From NCBI RefSeq assembly GCF_030813695.1, contig NZ_JAUSVA010000002.1, positions 4,278,001 to 4,342,000 of the forward strand: a DNA stretch of 64,000 bases. Reading direction: 5' to 3'. The position numbers were made by a program, and so were the translations under genes. Below, piece by piece: positions 8,121 to 15,719 of this stretch. Numbering within the stretch: the first letter of the stretch is position 1; each line of letters starts with the position of its first letter. The notes below the pieces were generated by a model. The model saw only the letters and a list, made by a program, of their open reading frames with translations, did not search any database and was not told where the DNA came from. The stretch comes from Kitasatospora herbaricolor. GTDB lineage: Bacteria > Actinomycetota > Actinomycetes > Streptomycetales > Streptomycetaceae.

Positions 8121-9140
8121 CTAGGCGGCGAGCGGTCCGGCCTGCGGGCCGGTGCCGCGGTCGGCGTCGAGCCGCTTGTAGATCCGGCCGACGAACGACG
8201 GGGCGCGGGTGGCCCGGCGGGCGGCCTCACGCTGGCTGACGCCCTCGCGCCAGCACTCCTCGATCACCGCGGCAGCCTCCGCCTCACCGAGCCGGACGAG
8301 CGCCGGTTCCTCCCGGTCCTCGTCCTCGGCATCCGCGGTGGGCACCTCCTCGGGCGGGGTGGGCACCGCGGTGGGCACCTCCTCGCCGACGTCGGGCACC
8401 GGGGTGACCACCGGGCTGTCTGGGTTCGCTGCCGGGCCCGCGGGGAGCATCCCGGCGGCAGGGTGGGCGGTCCGGGTGGGCACTTGTTCGGTGCCGGTGG
8501 GCACCTGGTGGGCGGTGGGGGTGTTCACCGGCGGCGGGAGGAGGTGCTTCGGGACCTTCCAGACGACCGGAAGCGGCTGCGGAAGCGGCCCGTTCCCGAC
8601 CGGCGGGAAGGCGGTGGGCACCTGCTCCGAAGCGGTGGGCGCCGGGGTGTTCACCGGCTCCCGGGGCGGCCCCGCCGGAGCGCTGGTCGGCGGTGCGGCG
8701 GGGGTGTGGGCGAGGCGGGCCAGGGCCCGGCGGTAGGCCGGACCGGCCTCCGCGACCAGCAGCAGGAGAAGCGGCGGGATGAGGTGGACGACCACGCCCA
8801 CCAGGTCCTTTGCCAGTGCGGCAGCCCCGATGTTCAGCCACACCGTGGCCAGGCCGGTGACCCACCGGAAGGCGGCCGGCCAGCGTCCGCCGCTCACGCC
8901 GTAGCGGGCGAGGGTGCCGTCCGACTGGAGGCTGAGGATGAAGCAGCCGTCGGTGCCGAGCGCCATGATCGGGCCGGTTCCCCAGCCCGGGGAGTGCGCG
9001 TCGATGAACGGCGCGGCGGTGGACATGCTCACCATGACCACCGCCCCGGTCAGCAGCCACGTAAACCCGGAGATCGTCCGCGAGGTGCGGTCGATCTGGG
9101 CCTGGGTGGGCACCTCGGTGGGCACCCGGTGGCCGCTCAC
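8121..9140 (-). CDS. SpdB-like spread protein (DUF2637) with Val-Pro-Thr repeat linker
   Basis: The 339-residue protein has four hydrophobic segments in its first 130 residues (DUF2637 pattern), a long linker, and a C-terminal helix-turn-helix-like tail (CWREGVSQREAARRATRAPS). The element B protein at 51,798-52,793 has the same plan. SpdB proteins are needed for plasmid spread inside the recipient mycelium. The linker repeats EVPT or QVPT about ten times, each using GTGCCCACC, so the DNA holds an unusually regular repeat (see findings). The GTG at 9140 overlaps the preceding small gene by 4 bp. Confidence 0.85.
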   Translation of the reverse strand: MSGHRVPTEVPTQAQIDRTSRTISGFTWLLTGAVVMVSMSTAAPFIDAHSPGWGTGPIMALGTDGCFILSLQSDGTLARYGVSGGRWPAAFRWVTGLATVWLNIGAAALAKDLVGVVVHLIPPLLLLLVAEAGPAYRRALARLAHTPAAPPTSAPAGPPREPVNTPAPTASEQVPTAFPPVGNGPLPQPLPVVWKVPKHLLPPPVNTPTAHQVPTGTEQVPTRTAHPAAGMLPAGPAANPDSPVVTPVPDVGEEVPTAVPTPPEEVPTADAEDEDREEPALVRLGEAEAAAVIEECWREGVSQREAARRATRAPSFVGRIYKRLDADRGTGPQAGPLAA

Positions 9141-9295
9141 CGCCCACCGCCGGTGGGCACCTCGGCGGCCACCGGCCCCGCGGCGTGCTGGGCGGCGGGA
9201 GCCGGGGGCTGCTGGGCGGCGGCCCGGGCGCGGCGGGCGGCGTGCTCGCGCACCCGCCGCAGGGCCTCATCCGCCTGGGAGAGGGGGGTGGTCAC
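9137..9295 (-). CDS. 52-residue small protein in the regulator-spd overlap chain
   Basis: This short gene starts at GTG 9295, overlapping the WhiB stop, and ends in the SpdB start (GTGA). The protein has an acidic-to-basic helix (LSQADEALRRVREHAARRAR) followed by an Ala/Pro tail ending VPTGGGR. The double 4-bp overlap and high third-position GC argue for real translation. Element B has a 36-residue gene in the same slot (52,790-52,900). Function unknown; it may simply couple translation or bind SpdB. Confidence 0.6.
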   Translation of the reverse strand: MTTPLSQADEALRRVREHAARRARAAAQQPPAPAAQHAAGPVAAEVPTGGGR

Positions 9296-9609
9296 GCGGC
9301 ACCGCCCACCGGGTTGAGAGCGACGGCGGCCGCCGCCTTGCGGGACCAGGCGCCGCGCTCGGTGGGGTCGAGGCCGCCGAAGACGCCGTGCGGCTCGTCC
9401 GTGGCCAACGCGTAGGCGAGGCAGGCGGATCGCACCGGGCAGCCGGCGCAGATCCGCTTCGCCCGCACGGCGCCGACCTCGTCACCGGCCTCCGGGAAGA
9501 ACGTGTCCGGGTCCGGGACGTCCCGGCAGGCGCCGGCGGACAGGTCCGGGACAACGTCGAGCAGCGGGGGCATCGTGACGCGGGCGACGCGCCGGGCGGC
9601 GGCCGCCAT
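9292..9609 (-). CDS. WhiB-like iron-sulfur transcription factor
   Basis: A 105-residue Wbl protein with the four cluster-binding cysteines at 28, 54, 57 and 63 (CAGCPVRSAC for the last three) and the GVFGGLDP turn, in place of the usual G(V/I)WGG, followed by a basic tail. Wbl proteins hold a 4Fe-4S cluster and act with sigma factors. Many actinobacterial plasmids carry one. The ATG at 9609 overlaps the preceding stop by 4 bp. It probably tunes transfer or host genes; that is inference. Element B has a different protein here. Confidence 0.9.
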   Translation of the reverse strand: MAAAARRVARVTMPPLLDVVPDLSAGACRDVPDPDTFFPEAGDEVGAVRAKRICAGCPVRSACLAYALATDEPHGVFGGLDPTERGAWSRKAAAAVALNPVGGAA

Positions 9610-9851
9610 CAGGCGGCCCTCCACACCTGCACCCGGCGGCGCTCGGCAGCCGTGCGCATCAGGGCCTTCGCGTACCGGGCCGCCTCCGGCGCCAGGTCCC
9701 GCAGAACCTCGGTGGCCACCGCCAGCCGCGTCCGGCGGTCGAGGTCGTCCTCACCGTCGGACCCGGCGAACAGCTCCACATCGATGCCGAGGGCCAGCTC
9801 GGCGAACTCGGAAGCCGTAGCGGCTTCCTGGCCTGCAACAATCAGTTTCAC
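9609..9851 (-). CDS. First gene of the transfer operon, conserved in both elements (80 aa)
   Basis: The protein opens VKLIVAGQEAATASEFAELA and contains ALGIDVELFAG; element B has VRSIVAG and EFAELALGVDVELFAG in the matching gene (53,169-53,450). The rest is helical and charged. It looks like a small DNA-binding or partner protein but no fold is recognised. GTG start at 9851 with AAGAGG upstream; a longer frame upstream would run through the conserved hairpin at 9887-9926 and is rejected. Being first in the operon and conserved, it is a good candidate for a transfer regulator. Confidence 0.72.
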   Translation of the reverse strand: MKLIVAGQEAATASEFAELALGIDVELFAGSDGEDDLDRRTRLAVATEVLRDLAPEAARYAKALMRTAAERRRVQVWRAA

Positions 9852-9886
9852 GGGTCTGCCTCTTCTCGGAGGTGAGTAGGCCCTGA

Positions 9887-9926
9887 GGGGCTGCCGCGCT
9901 CCGGCCAAGGAAGGCGCGGCAGCCCC
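9887..9926 (-). promoter_or_regulatory. Conserved leader hairpin of the transfer operon
   Basis: A perfect 13-bp stem (9887-9899 with 9914-9926) encloses a 14-base loop containing GGCCAAGGA. Element B has the same stem, loop core and 35-base distance to its first gene (53,486-53,526), with one compensated base pair and one wobble change. In the transcript (minus strand) the loop reads UCCUUGGCC. It is most likely an RNA element or attenuator controlling the transfer operon. Confidence 0.65.
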
Positions 9927-10020
9927 GACTTATGGGCCGGGACCACACGTCGTACGACGAGCAGCCGCGGAACCCGACGTCCGCCGCCAGTAGCGGTGTA
10001 CGCCGGGAACCGTGAGTGCT

Positions 10021-10030
10021 GGTCAAGAGG
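10021..10030. promoter_or_regulatory. GGTCAAGAGG repeat, putative GntR operator (distal copy)
   Basis: The same decamer recurs at 10,391-10,400 in front of gntR. It lies on the transfer-operon side of the 594-bp divergent gap. The TCAAGAGG core also occurs in element B. Suggests control of both directions by the GntR protein. Confidence 0.45.
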
Positions 10031-10032
10031 CC

Positions 10033-10089
10033 TCACCGGAAAATGCCACGGTGAGGCGATCTATGGGACTCGCGGACGATCAGGCCCAT
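10033..10089 (-). CDS. Possible 18-codon leader peptide
   Basis: A tiny frame starting MGLIVRES and ending HRGIFR follows a strong ribosome site GAGGAGG 5 bases before the ATG at 10,089. It lies in the leader region of the minus-strand transfer operon, upstream of the conserved hairpin. The strong site in an otherwise non-coding gap is the only support. An in-frame longer version has poor codon bias. Confidence 0.28.
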   Translation of the reverse strand: MGLIVRESHRSPHRGIFR

Positions 10090-10377
10090 GGGGACCTCCT
10101 CGGGATCGGCAATCAGGGATACGCACTGCAAGGGGGGCCTCGCCCCCACTCTCCGGCCGTTGCTCGCGGTCACCGGGCCACCTCGCCAGTCGGGGCCGAA
10201 GCCCCTGTCCCCTGGCCTTTGCGGAGATTGCAGCGTCCTCCGCCTCAGCTCAGCCACCCGCTTGAACGGCTGTCATAGCCGTTCTTCCGAGGGCCTTCGT
10301 GCAGTGCAGAGCAGCCCAAAGAAGGCCCCTCCGCGTCGATCCCGCTTCTCTCGGTGACGACACTCACAACTTAGAGA
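10090..10377. other. Divergent intergenic region of element A
   Basis: Between the possible leader peptide and the gntR operator no gene is convincing. It contains a hairpin GGGGGGCCTCGCCCCC near 10,132 and another, AACGGCT/AGCCGTT, at 10,265-10,283. It must contain the promoters for both the transfer operon and perhaps gntR, but I could not place them with confidence. Confidence 0.5.
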
Positions 10378-10400
10378 ACCTGCTTAGGCAGGTCAAGAGG
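10378..10400. promoter_or_regulatory. gntR operator region: palindrome plus GGTCAAGAGG
   Basis: ACCTGC-TTAG-GCAGGT at 10,378-10,393 is a perfect inverted repeat that runs into GGTCAAGAGG (10,391-10,400). The right edge is 46 bp before the gntR ATG, the same distance as the related decamer in element B. Likely autoregulatory site of the GntR protein. Confidence 0.55.
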
Positions 10401-10445
10401 GTCGGGTTTCTCGCGTCTGTTGGGCACCTGTCCTAGCATTGGCGC

Positions 10446-11294
10446 ATGGCCCTAGACCCGGATGACTCTCGCCCCCCGTATCAGCAGGTCAGCAGCTCTC
10501 TGCGGGCCTCGATCCTCACGAAGAAGCCGGGTTTTGAGACCGGCGACAAACTTCCGTCTGGCCCTGAGCTGGCCAAGCACTTCGGTGTGGCGCGCGGCAC
10601 TGTCGACAAGGCCCTGGACCTGCTCCGCACAGAGGGGCTGATCATCACCCGCCAGGGAAGCGGCTCGTTCGTCCGGGAGCGCACCTCACGCCCGGTCGGG
10701 CTTAGGCCACACCTCGAAGCCGCCTTCGAGCAGCAGAAAGTCACGCTCGACTTCGCTGGCTTCTCCAGCGAAACCCTGCACAACGCGCTCCAGGAACCGC
10801 TGGACAAGATCCGCTCAGGTCGGCTGACCCCAGAGGCCATCACTGTGCGCCTGCTGCTGCCGGATACCACAGCGCCGATGGCTGTCCCTGTGCTGGTCGA
10901 CGGGCTCAAGGATGAGGTGGCACTTCGCGAGCGGGCGCGGAACATCGCGCTGACCAACGCGGGAGGCATCGCCCACTCGGTGGAGGTCCTGGCGGAGCTT
11001 GGGCTGGTGCAGTCAGCTAGCGTCCAGGTCAAGGTTCACCAAGCATCGAGCCTGTTCAAGCTCTACATCCTGAATCGTTCGGAAGCGTTCTTCGGCTTCT
11101 ATCCACTGCGCGAGCGGACCATCGCGGTCGACGGCGCGGACCACACCTTCTACGACGTGACTGGTAAGGACACCACCCTGTTCCACCACGCTGCCGGTCC
11201 GGACGAAGCGTCACTCGGGTCGCAGTACGTCCAGCAGGCCCAGATGTGGTTCGACAGCGTGTGGTCCACCATCGCCTACGAGCGTCAGCCATGA
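10446..11294 (+). CDS. GntR-family transcriptional regulator (Kor-like)
   Basis: The 282-residue protein has a winged helix in residues 10-80 (YQQVSSSLRASIL, LPSGPELAKHFGVARGTVDK, GLIITRQGSGSFV), the standard GntR head. The C-terminal part is not a clear UTRA domain. GntR proteins act as the Kor repressor that silences transfer genes in AICEs such as pSAM2. Operators upstream suggest it controls itself and the divergent transfer operon. It overlaps the HAD gene by 4 bp (ATGA), so the pair is one unit. The signal sensed is unknown. Confidence 0.88.
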   Translation: MALDPDDSRPPYQQVSSSLRASILTKKPGFETGDKLPSGPELAKHFGVARGTVDKALDLLRTEGLIITRQGSGSFVRERTSRPVGLRPHLEAAFEQQKVTLDFAGFSSETLHNALQEPLDKIRSGRLTPEAITVRLLLPDTTAPMAVPVLVDGLKDEVALRERARNIALTNAGGIAHSVEVLAELGLVQSASVQVKVHQASSLFKLYILNRSEAFFGFYPLRERTIAVDGADHTFYDVTGKDTTLFHHAAGPDEASLGSQYVQQAQMWFDSVWSTIAYERQP

Positions 11295-11977
11295 GCGCCA
11301 CCCCACAGCTGCTCGCCGACGTGCTCCGGCCGGCGAAGCACATCCTGCTCGACTTTGACGGCCCGGTGTGCTCCGTCTTCGCCGGCCTTCCCGCTCCCGA
11401 AGTCGCACGGCGGCTTCGGGACGGTTTCCTCGCCGACGGCGGCCAGGCCCGGTCCGGAGACGAGGAAGAAAACGATCCACTCGCCCTGCTCCGGCTAATC
11501 TCGGCCACTCGACCCGACCTCACGGAGGGTGCAGACGCCGCCCTGACTGCGCTGGAGACCGAGGCTGTCCGGGTTGGCCGGCCGACCCCAGGCGGAGAGT
11601 CGGTTCTGCGCGCCTGCGCCCGCTCCAACCGACTGGTCTCAATTGTCAGCAACAATTCGGGCACGGCTATCAAGGCCTACCTATCGGAGCACGGTCTCGG
11701 TGACTACGTGGCGGGTGTCTTCGGGCGAATTCCCGGTGACCCGTCGTCCATGAAGCCAAGCCCACGACTACTGCTCGAAGCTATGGAAGCCGCAGGCAGT
11801 GGGCCGGAGCGCTGCGTCTTCATCGGTGACGCAGCCCGCGATGTGGAGGCCGGGAAAGCAGCCGGCGTACCCACGATTGGTTTCGCTAACAAGCCGGGGA
11901 AGGACCTCAAGTTGGCCGCCGCTGGCGCTGTTGTGATTTCCGACTCGATGCAGCTCATCGCGGATACTCTTATCTGA
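11291..11977 (+). CDS. HAD-superfamily hydrolase
   Basis: A 228-residue HAD phosphatase: motif I ILLDFDGPVCSVF (DxD-like, with G-P after the acids), motif II SIVSNNSG, motif III lysine in MKPSPRLL and motif IV FIGDAARD. The plan matches phosphoglycolate-phosphatase-like enzymes that remove phosphate from small metabolites. It is translationally coupled to the GntR gene. In element B the same place holds a glycosyltransferase, and pSAM2 places the Nudix immunity factor Pif near its regulator, so these enzymes may serve regulation or exclusion rather than metabolism (inference). Confidence 0.88.
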   Translation: MSATPQLLADVLRPAKHILLDFDGPVCSVFAGLPAPEVARRLRDGFLADGGQARSGDEEENDPLALLRLISATRPDLTEGADAALTALETEAVRVGRPTPGGESVLRACARSNRLVSIVSNNSGTAIKAYLSEHGLGDYVAGVFGRIPGDPSSMKPSPRLLLEAMEAAGSGPERCVFIGDAARDVEAGKAAGVPTIGFANKPGKDLKLAAAGAVVISDSMQLIADTLI

Positions 11978-12069
11978 ACATATTTCAACTCTCCTGGCGG
12001 CATTCGAGGCTCCGGCTCAGCTCCCGAAAATCAAGGGCTGCGGGTAGGAATCTGACCTAAAGCGCAAAA

Positions 12070-12108
12070 GGCTAGGGTTCGGCAACACGTCATTGCCGTA
12101 CCCTAGCC
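12070..12108. terminator. Bidirectional terminator between convergent genes
   Basis: GGCTAGGGT-t-CGGCAA pairs with TTGCCG-t-ACCCTAGCC around a 7-base loop. It lies between the HAD gene (plus) and the PIN gene (minus), which converge here, so it can stop both. Confidence 0.7.
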
Positions 12109-12158
12109 ACGCAGTCGTTCCGCAAATTCAGCACGAGGGCGACTCGACTGACAGAAGG

Positions 12159-13652
12159 TCAGTGCAGACTCCTGTTGCGGGCCAGCCAGTGCACACCAGG
12201 AATTCGTTCAATATGGACCTGGAGTGCCCCGCGAAGGCTGGAGGCACCACGCAGATGCTCCTCGGCCGCAAACAATCCAGCCGAATATGAATTCTTCGTG
12301 CGATCATATCGAACAAATAGGAAAACGGCGCCTACCATTTGCCAGTTCACCATGATGGCGGACCGTCGACTTGTATATTTAAAGACAACGGGAACCCCTT
12401 CTACCAGGAAATCACCAAACTCGCTGCCGACGAATTCGAACCTCTGGGCGATATTCCGGCTGGTCAAAACAGAGGCGATCATTCCATCGCTGCTGACAGC
12501 CCGGTGATCCGATGCAGCATCGCCGCTCGCATCGGACAGTGCGATCGCAAGCGCGTCGCGGACGCAAGATTCCAGGAGATCACCCTGCGGATCGGTAGCA
12601 TGGAATGCTGCTACCACCTTAGAGAGGCCCCCATCAACGCTAAGGTCGGCGCTGGCCGGAAAACTTTCGATCTCGTCAGCAACCTGGTCAATCTCTTCGA
12701 ATGTAGAAGCATTGATCGGAATATTCAGGTAGCTCTCAATGCCATCGAAGAACTCGGCAGCAGTTTCGATTCTCAGGCGGGATCCAGCCCGCACTCTCAT
12801 CTCCTCGAACAGTGCCGGCCACGGCCGAGCTGCTTGTCCGGGTCCGGCGGGCTCATACCAATCTTCCTTAGTGTCGTTTGACACGAAGAGAACGAGTTTC
12901 GATGAGGAGGATGCGGCATGCTCAATGATCTCTTCCCAAATTAGAAGGTCTCCAGCCTGATCCAGCTCGGTATCCTTACCCTCATCGGAAAATCCTGGAG
13001 GGATCCTGTTAGGGAACCTGTAGTCGACTGCGTCGCGTATCCTCCTGCGAACCGTATCGGCGCCCGTAGGATCTGCGATTCGATCGCCAAAGAGTTCTGC
13101 GACCTTGGCAAGAATTGGGTCCGATTTGCCAATGCCGTCGACGCTGATATCCTGAGCCCTTTTTAGATTTCCCAGGGATTTCAGGATTCCTGACTTCCAT
13201 TTTTCGGAAGCTTGCTTAAACTCTTCACGTAGGCTCTCAAGGTCAACCTGGGGCTGAGTATCGCGAGAGTATCGGCCGATGAGGGAAGTCATCTGATCGG
13301 AATGTGACGCGATTGTCCTAATGACCTCCGTCGCTCTCTTCTCGGTCAGACTCCGGGCGCGGCCAAGCTCCTCGCTCTGCCGAACCAAGACACGTCGCCT
13401 ACCATTCACAAACTCCAACCCGACCTGATACGGAAGCCAAAGCTGGGTGGAGACATTCTCTAGAGCCGAGAGGATCTCCAGGCGACTGGTCCTGGTGTAC
13501 TCATACAAACTGAGAAGAATATTTGTATCGAGAATGATTATGCCGCTTTTGAAGAATTCTGCGCGCTCATCTTCGCCACCCTGCGAATCTCCGTCAATCC
13601 ATGGCGAGTAGCGCCGAGCGAGTCTGGATTGCTGGAAATCGAAATCTGACAC
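12159..13652 (-). CDS. PIN-like domain protein (PIN_8 type), probable defence nuclease
   Basis: A 497-residue protein with an N-terminal PIN-like nuclease core: GIIILDTNILLSLYEY with Asp42, Glu80 in VGLEFVNGRRR, a long helical insert, then LVLFVSNDTKEDWY as the later acidic strand. This fits the PIN_8 (formerly DUF4935) family. The C-terminal 180 residues have a separate helical/beta region. Codon use is far more AT-rich than its neighbours, a sign of recent transfer. It starts at GTG 13,652 with GGAG upstream. PIN_8 proteins are frequent in defence islands; RNA cleavage in response to phage is plausible but unproven. Confidence 0.8.
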   Translation of the reverse strand: MSDFDFQQSRLARRYSPWIDGDSQGGEDERAEFFKSGIIILDTNILLSLYEYTRTSRLEILSALENVSTQLWLPYQVGLEFVNGRRRVLVRQSEELGRARSLTEKRATEVIRTIASHSDQMTSLIGRYSRDTQPQVDLESLREEFKQASEKWKSGILKSLGNLKRAQDISVDGIGKSDPILAKVAELFGDRIADPTGADTVRRRIRDAVDYRFPNRIPPGFSDEGKDTELDQAGDLLIWEEIIEHAASSSSKLVLFVSNDTKEDWYEPAGPGQAARPWPALFEEMRVRAGSRLRIETAAEFFDGIESYLNIPINASTFEEIDQVADEIESFPASADLSVDGGLSKVVAAFHATDPQGDLLESCVRDALAIALSDASGDAASDHRAVSSDGMIASVLTSRNIAQRFEFVGSEFGDFLVEGVPVVFKYTSRRSAIMVNWQMVGAVFLFVRYDRTKNSYSAGLFAAEEHLRGASSLRGALQVHIERIPGVHWLARNRSLH

Positions 13653-14113
13653 GTTTGCTCCAGCTAGCGAGTTCTAGTGGCATGGGGGCGCTCCCCCGAA
13701 GGTTGCCTATCTGGGCGCGCTTCCGCATGGGGAGTCTAGCCATGTGATCGCCACCCCTGGACATCTTTCAGCGAATCGCAGACTGAGCCGTTGCCGAGCG
13801 AAACAGCCAAAGTATGATCTTGGCACTCGTCGCGCGTGAGCTCTGACATCAACAAGGTGGAGATGTAGAGGCCCGCTCGGCCCATCCGTCGACTGCCCAC
13901 TGACTCCGACTGATGGCCTGCCGCCCGATTCGGGCGAATCTGAGTGGGCTTGCGGAGCGAGGACCGGCAGAAGCGCCCCAAGCACTTCAAGATCAAGCAC
14001 TGAAGCATGCCGTGCGCCGACTGTCGCCGCACCGATGCCGGCCGACCCTTCCGTCATGACAGATCGTCAGCCCAGTTACTTCGGGTCAAGGGCTAGGCAG
14101 AGCGCCGGATCAC
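13653..14113. other. Gap between cargo genes with no convincing gene
   Basis: The 461-bp stretch has mixed base composition. Short open frames exist on both strands, but none shows codon bias, a ribosome site or a recognisable sequence. It must contain the promoter for the PIN gene on the minus strand. It may also hold remnants of lost genes. Confidence 0.5.
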
Positions 14114-15175
14114 TCAGATGGTCTCGTCGCTGTGCTCGACACCGGAACGTTGCCTCGGCAGTGATGTTTCGGCCGCACCCGCCTGCTCCTGCACCAGCAC
14201 CAGCACCCGAAGCTGTGCCGGAGTGGGCCATGGAGCACTCCGGTGGATCATGCGGTGGCAGTTCGAGCAGATGACTGCAAGATCAGTGAGCTTCGTGGTG
14301 CTCTCACCCGCTTCGTGGAGCGGGACGACGTGGTGGACCTCGATGTATCCCTTGCCGCGCTCGCCGTAGACCTGGGCGAAGTCGAAGTCGCAGGCTTCGC
14401 AGGCCAAGGGATCGCCCTTCTTAAGCACCGAAGCGATCTTCTTCTCGCGGAGCTTCTTACTGCGCTCTCGCGTGCGGTGGCGACGGTAGAGAACGCGGCC
14501 CTCAGGAGCGCTCACCTCATCGTCGTCCGCGTCCTCGTCGTCAGGCCGCACCGGCTGCAGGGTCCCGTCCCTGAGTCCATCCCGCAGCAACTGCGCAGCC
14601 TGCGCCATCTCAGCTGGGCGGTCGAGGAAGGCCTGCAGAACCTCGCGGTCCAGCTGGCCGTGGTTCGTCGGATCGCCTGTGTAGGCGGGATGGACGCTAG
14701 CGATGTTGAGGGTCTTGTACGCCGCACCGTTGCGGTTGCGGTACTCAACAGCCCGTAGCTCGGGCGGGTAGGCAGCCAGCAGCTGCAGGAGGTCCGACAG
14801 CTCAGCGATACGTGGATCCGAGGCTGAGAGGCCCTGCCAGCCATTCCGTGCAACCACGTCGCAAGCGAGGATCAGCTCATCGCGGGTCCATTTGGGACTG
14901 CGTGATGCCCCGATCTGGAAGCCTTCACGCTTGAGCCAGTCCACCGCGTGGCCCAGGCCGCCGCTGAGTTCATCGGAGCCAAGCGGCCTGCCAAAGCGGT
15001 GCTTGTGGGCAACTCCCGCAACGGCCTTGGACTCGTAGGCCTTACCGTCGTGCAGGATCAGGTACTTGCGGGCCGCCCCATAGCCGTACCGGTTGAGGAA
15101 GACGGGCCCTCCCAACTCGTCGTACTCGTGCAGAGTCCTCAGGATGTCGTCCCGCGAGATGGCTCCCTTTTCCAT
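14114..15175 (-). CDS. McrA-like HNH endonuclease (type IV restriction candidate)
   Basis: The 353-residue protein has an N-terminal domain (ILRTLHEYDELGG, YGYGAARKYLI, YESKAVAGVAH), a middle region WTRDELILACDVVARNGW with EYRNRNGAAYKTLN, and a C-terminal McrA-type HNH: zinc cysteines C259, C262, C303, C306 and catalytic HH at 281-282 in EVHHVVPL, with SNCHRMIH. ScoMcrA and relatives of Streptomyces share this plan and cut methylated or phosphorothioated DNA. It therefore likely acts as modification-dependent restriction. A longer start (MDRCPIC, 15,238) is possible; I chose 15,175 because the family begins there. Confidence 0.87.
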   Translation of the reverse strand: MEKGAISRDDILRTLHEYDELGGPVFLNRYGYGAARKYLILHDGKAYESKAVAGVAHKHRFGRPLGSDELSGGLGHAVDWLKREGFQIGASRSPKWTRDELILACDVVARNGWQGLSASDPRIAELSDLLQLLAAYPPELRAVEYRNRNGAAYKTLNIASVHPAYTGDPTNHGQLDREVLQAFLDRPAEMAQAAQLLRDGLRDGTLQPVRPDDEDADDDEVSAPEGRVLYRRHRTRERSKKLREKKIASVLKKGDPLACEACDFDFAQVYGERGKGYIEVHHVVPLHEAGESTTKLTDLAVICSNCHRMIHRSAPWPTPAQLRVLVLVQEQAGAAETSLPRQRSGVEHSDETI

Positions 15176-15484
15176 GGCCAGAGCATACGGGCCAGGTAGG
15201 ACAACGTTCCTGACCGCACAGATCGGGCACCGATCCATGCTTCTACTGATCCGCCCGCCGAGCGGATCGCAGACCCGCGAGTCGCGGCCGCCTAGTCGTA
15301 GCACCCACCCAAGCGCATGGAGACCGTCACGTCGGCATGGCAACAGATGGGCTCCAGGGTCTGGAGAATCCTTGGAGACGATCCTGGATCGATGCCCTCA
15401 CTGGACCAACGAAGACCAACGCATAGCAACCTCTGAGCTGTGCCTTTGGCAACAGCAGCAGGTTGCGGATCTTCCAGGGCCTAA
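15176..15484. other. Non-coding stretch before attR of element A
   Basis: No gene is supported here. It contains the promoter of the HNH gene on the minus strand and the right end of element A, where integrase arm sites would be expected, but I could not recognise any. Confidence 0.45.
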
Positions 15485-15528
15485 TTCGGGACGAAGAGGC
15501 CGTGGGTTCAAATCCCGCCACCCCGACC
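15485..15528 (+). repeat. attR of element A: 3' end of tRNA-Pro(CGG)
   Basis: The segment TTCGGGACGAAG continues into a T-arm (GTGGG-TTCAAAT-CCCGC) and the acceptor strand CACCCCGAC, which is the 3' half of a proline tRNA with anticodon CGG in the loop TTCGGGA. The 5' half is missing, so this is not a functional gene but the attachment-site copy left by integration. The true extent of the core cannot be fixed because the partner copy is outside the window. Confidence 0.82.
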
Positions 15529-15543
15529 CAGTAACACCAGCTC

Positions 15544-15575
15544 AGGGCCGGTGTCCTTCACAGGACACCGGCCCT
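15544..15575 (+). terminator. Terminator behind the tRNA-Pro fragment
   Basis: A perfect 13-bp stem AGGGCCGGTGTCC/GGACACCGGCCCT with a 6-base loop. It is probably the native terminator of the host tRNA-Pro, marking where chromosome resumes. Confidence 0.75.
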
Positions 15576-15719
15576 GACTGCTTTTCAGAACGTTCTCGGG
15601 AGAGGCCCGGGAGAAGATCTTGCGATTCTCCCGGGCCGGGACGCCCGTGCCGCTCGGCCCAGCCGGCCTCTTGATCCCGTCCGCCCCGCCCGGCAGACGG
15701 CTACCGGTCAGCGGGTGCG

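Larger units (their letters stand above)
1..15528. mobile_element. Element A: pSAM2-like AICE, left end outside the window
   Basis: The block holds a Prim-Pol, a DUF3631 ATPase, an FtsK-like translocase, an SpdB-like protein, WhiB and GntR regulators and cargo genes, the typical make-up of an actinomycete integrative and conjugative element. It ends at 15,485-15,528 in a 3' tRNA-Pro(CGG) fragment followed by a terminator, which I read as attR. No integrase or intact tRNA-Pro is visible, so the left end must lie before base 1. Gene order matches element B closely, which supports the assignment. Confidence 0.88.

Noticed and set aside
10033..10257. 74-codon frame in the divergent gap of element A
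   Set aside because: Third-position bias is weak in the first two thirds; only the last 18 codons follow a good ribosome site, so only that part is kept, with low confidence.
13707..14057. 116-codon minus-strand frame between the PIN and HNH genes
   Set aside because: No codon bias, no ribosome site, no recognisable text.
12159..15175. PIN and HNH genes as a toxin-antitoxin pair
   Set aside because: Neither resembles an antitoxin, and 461 bp separate them; read as separate defence-type genes instead.
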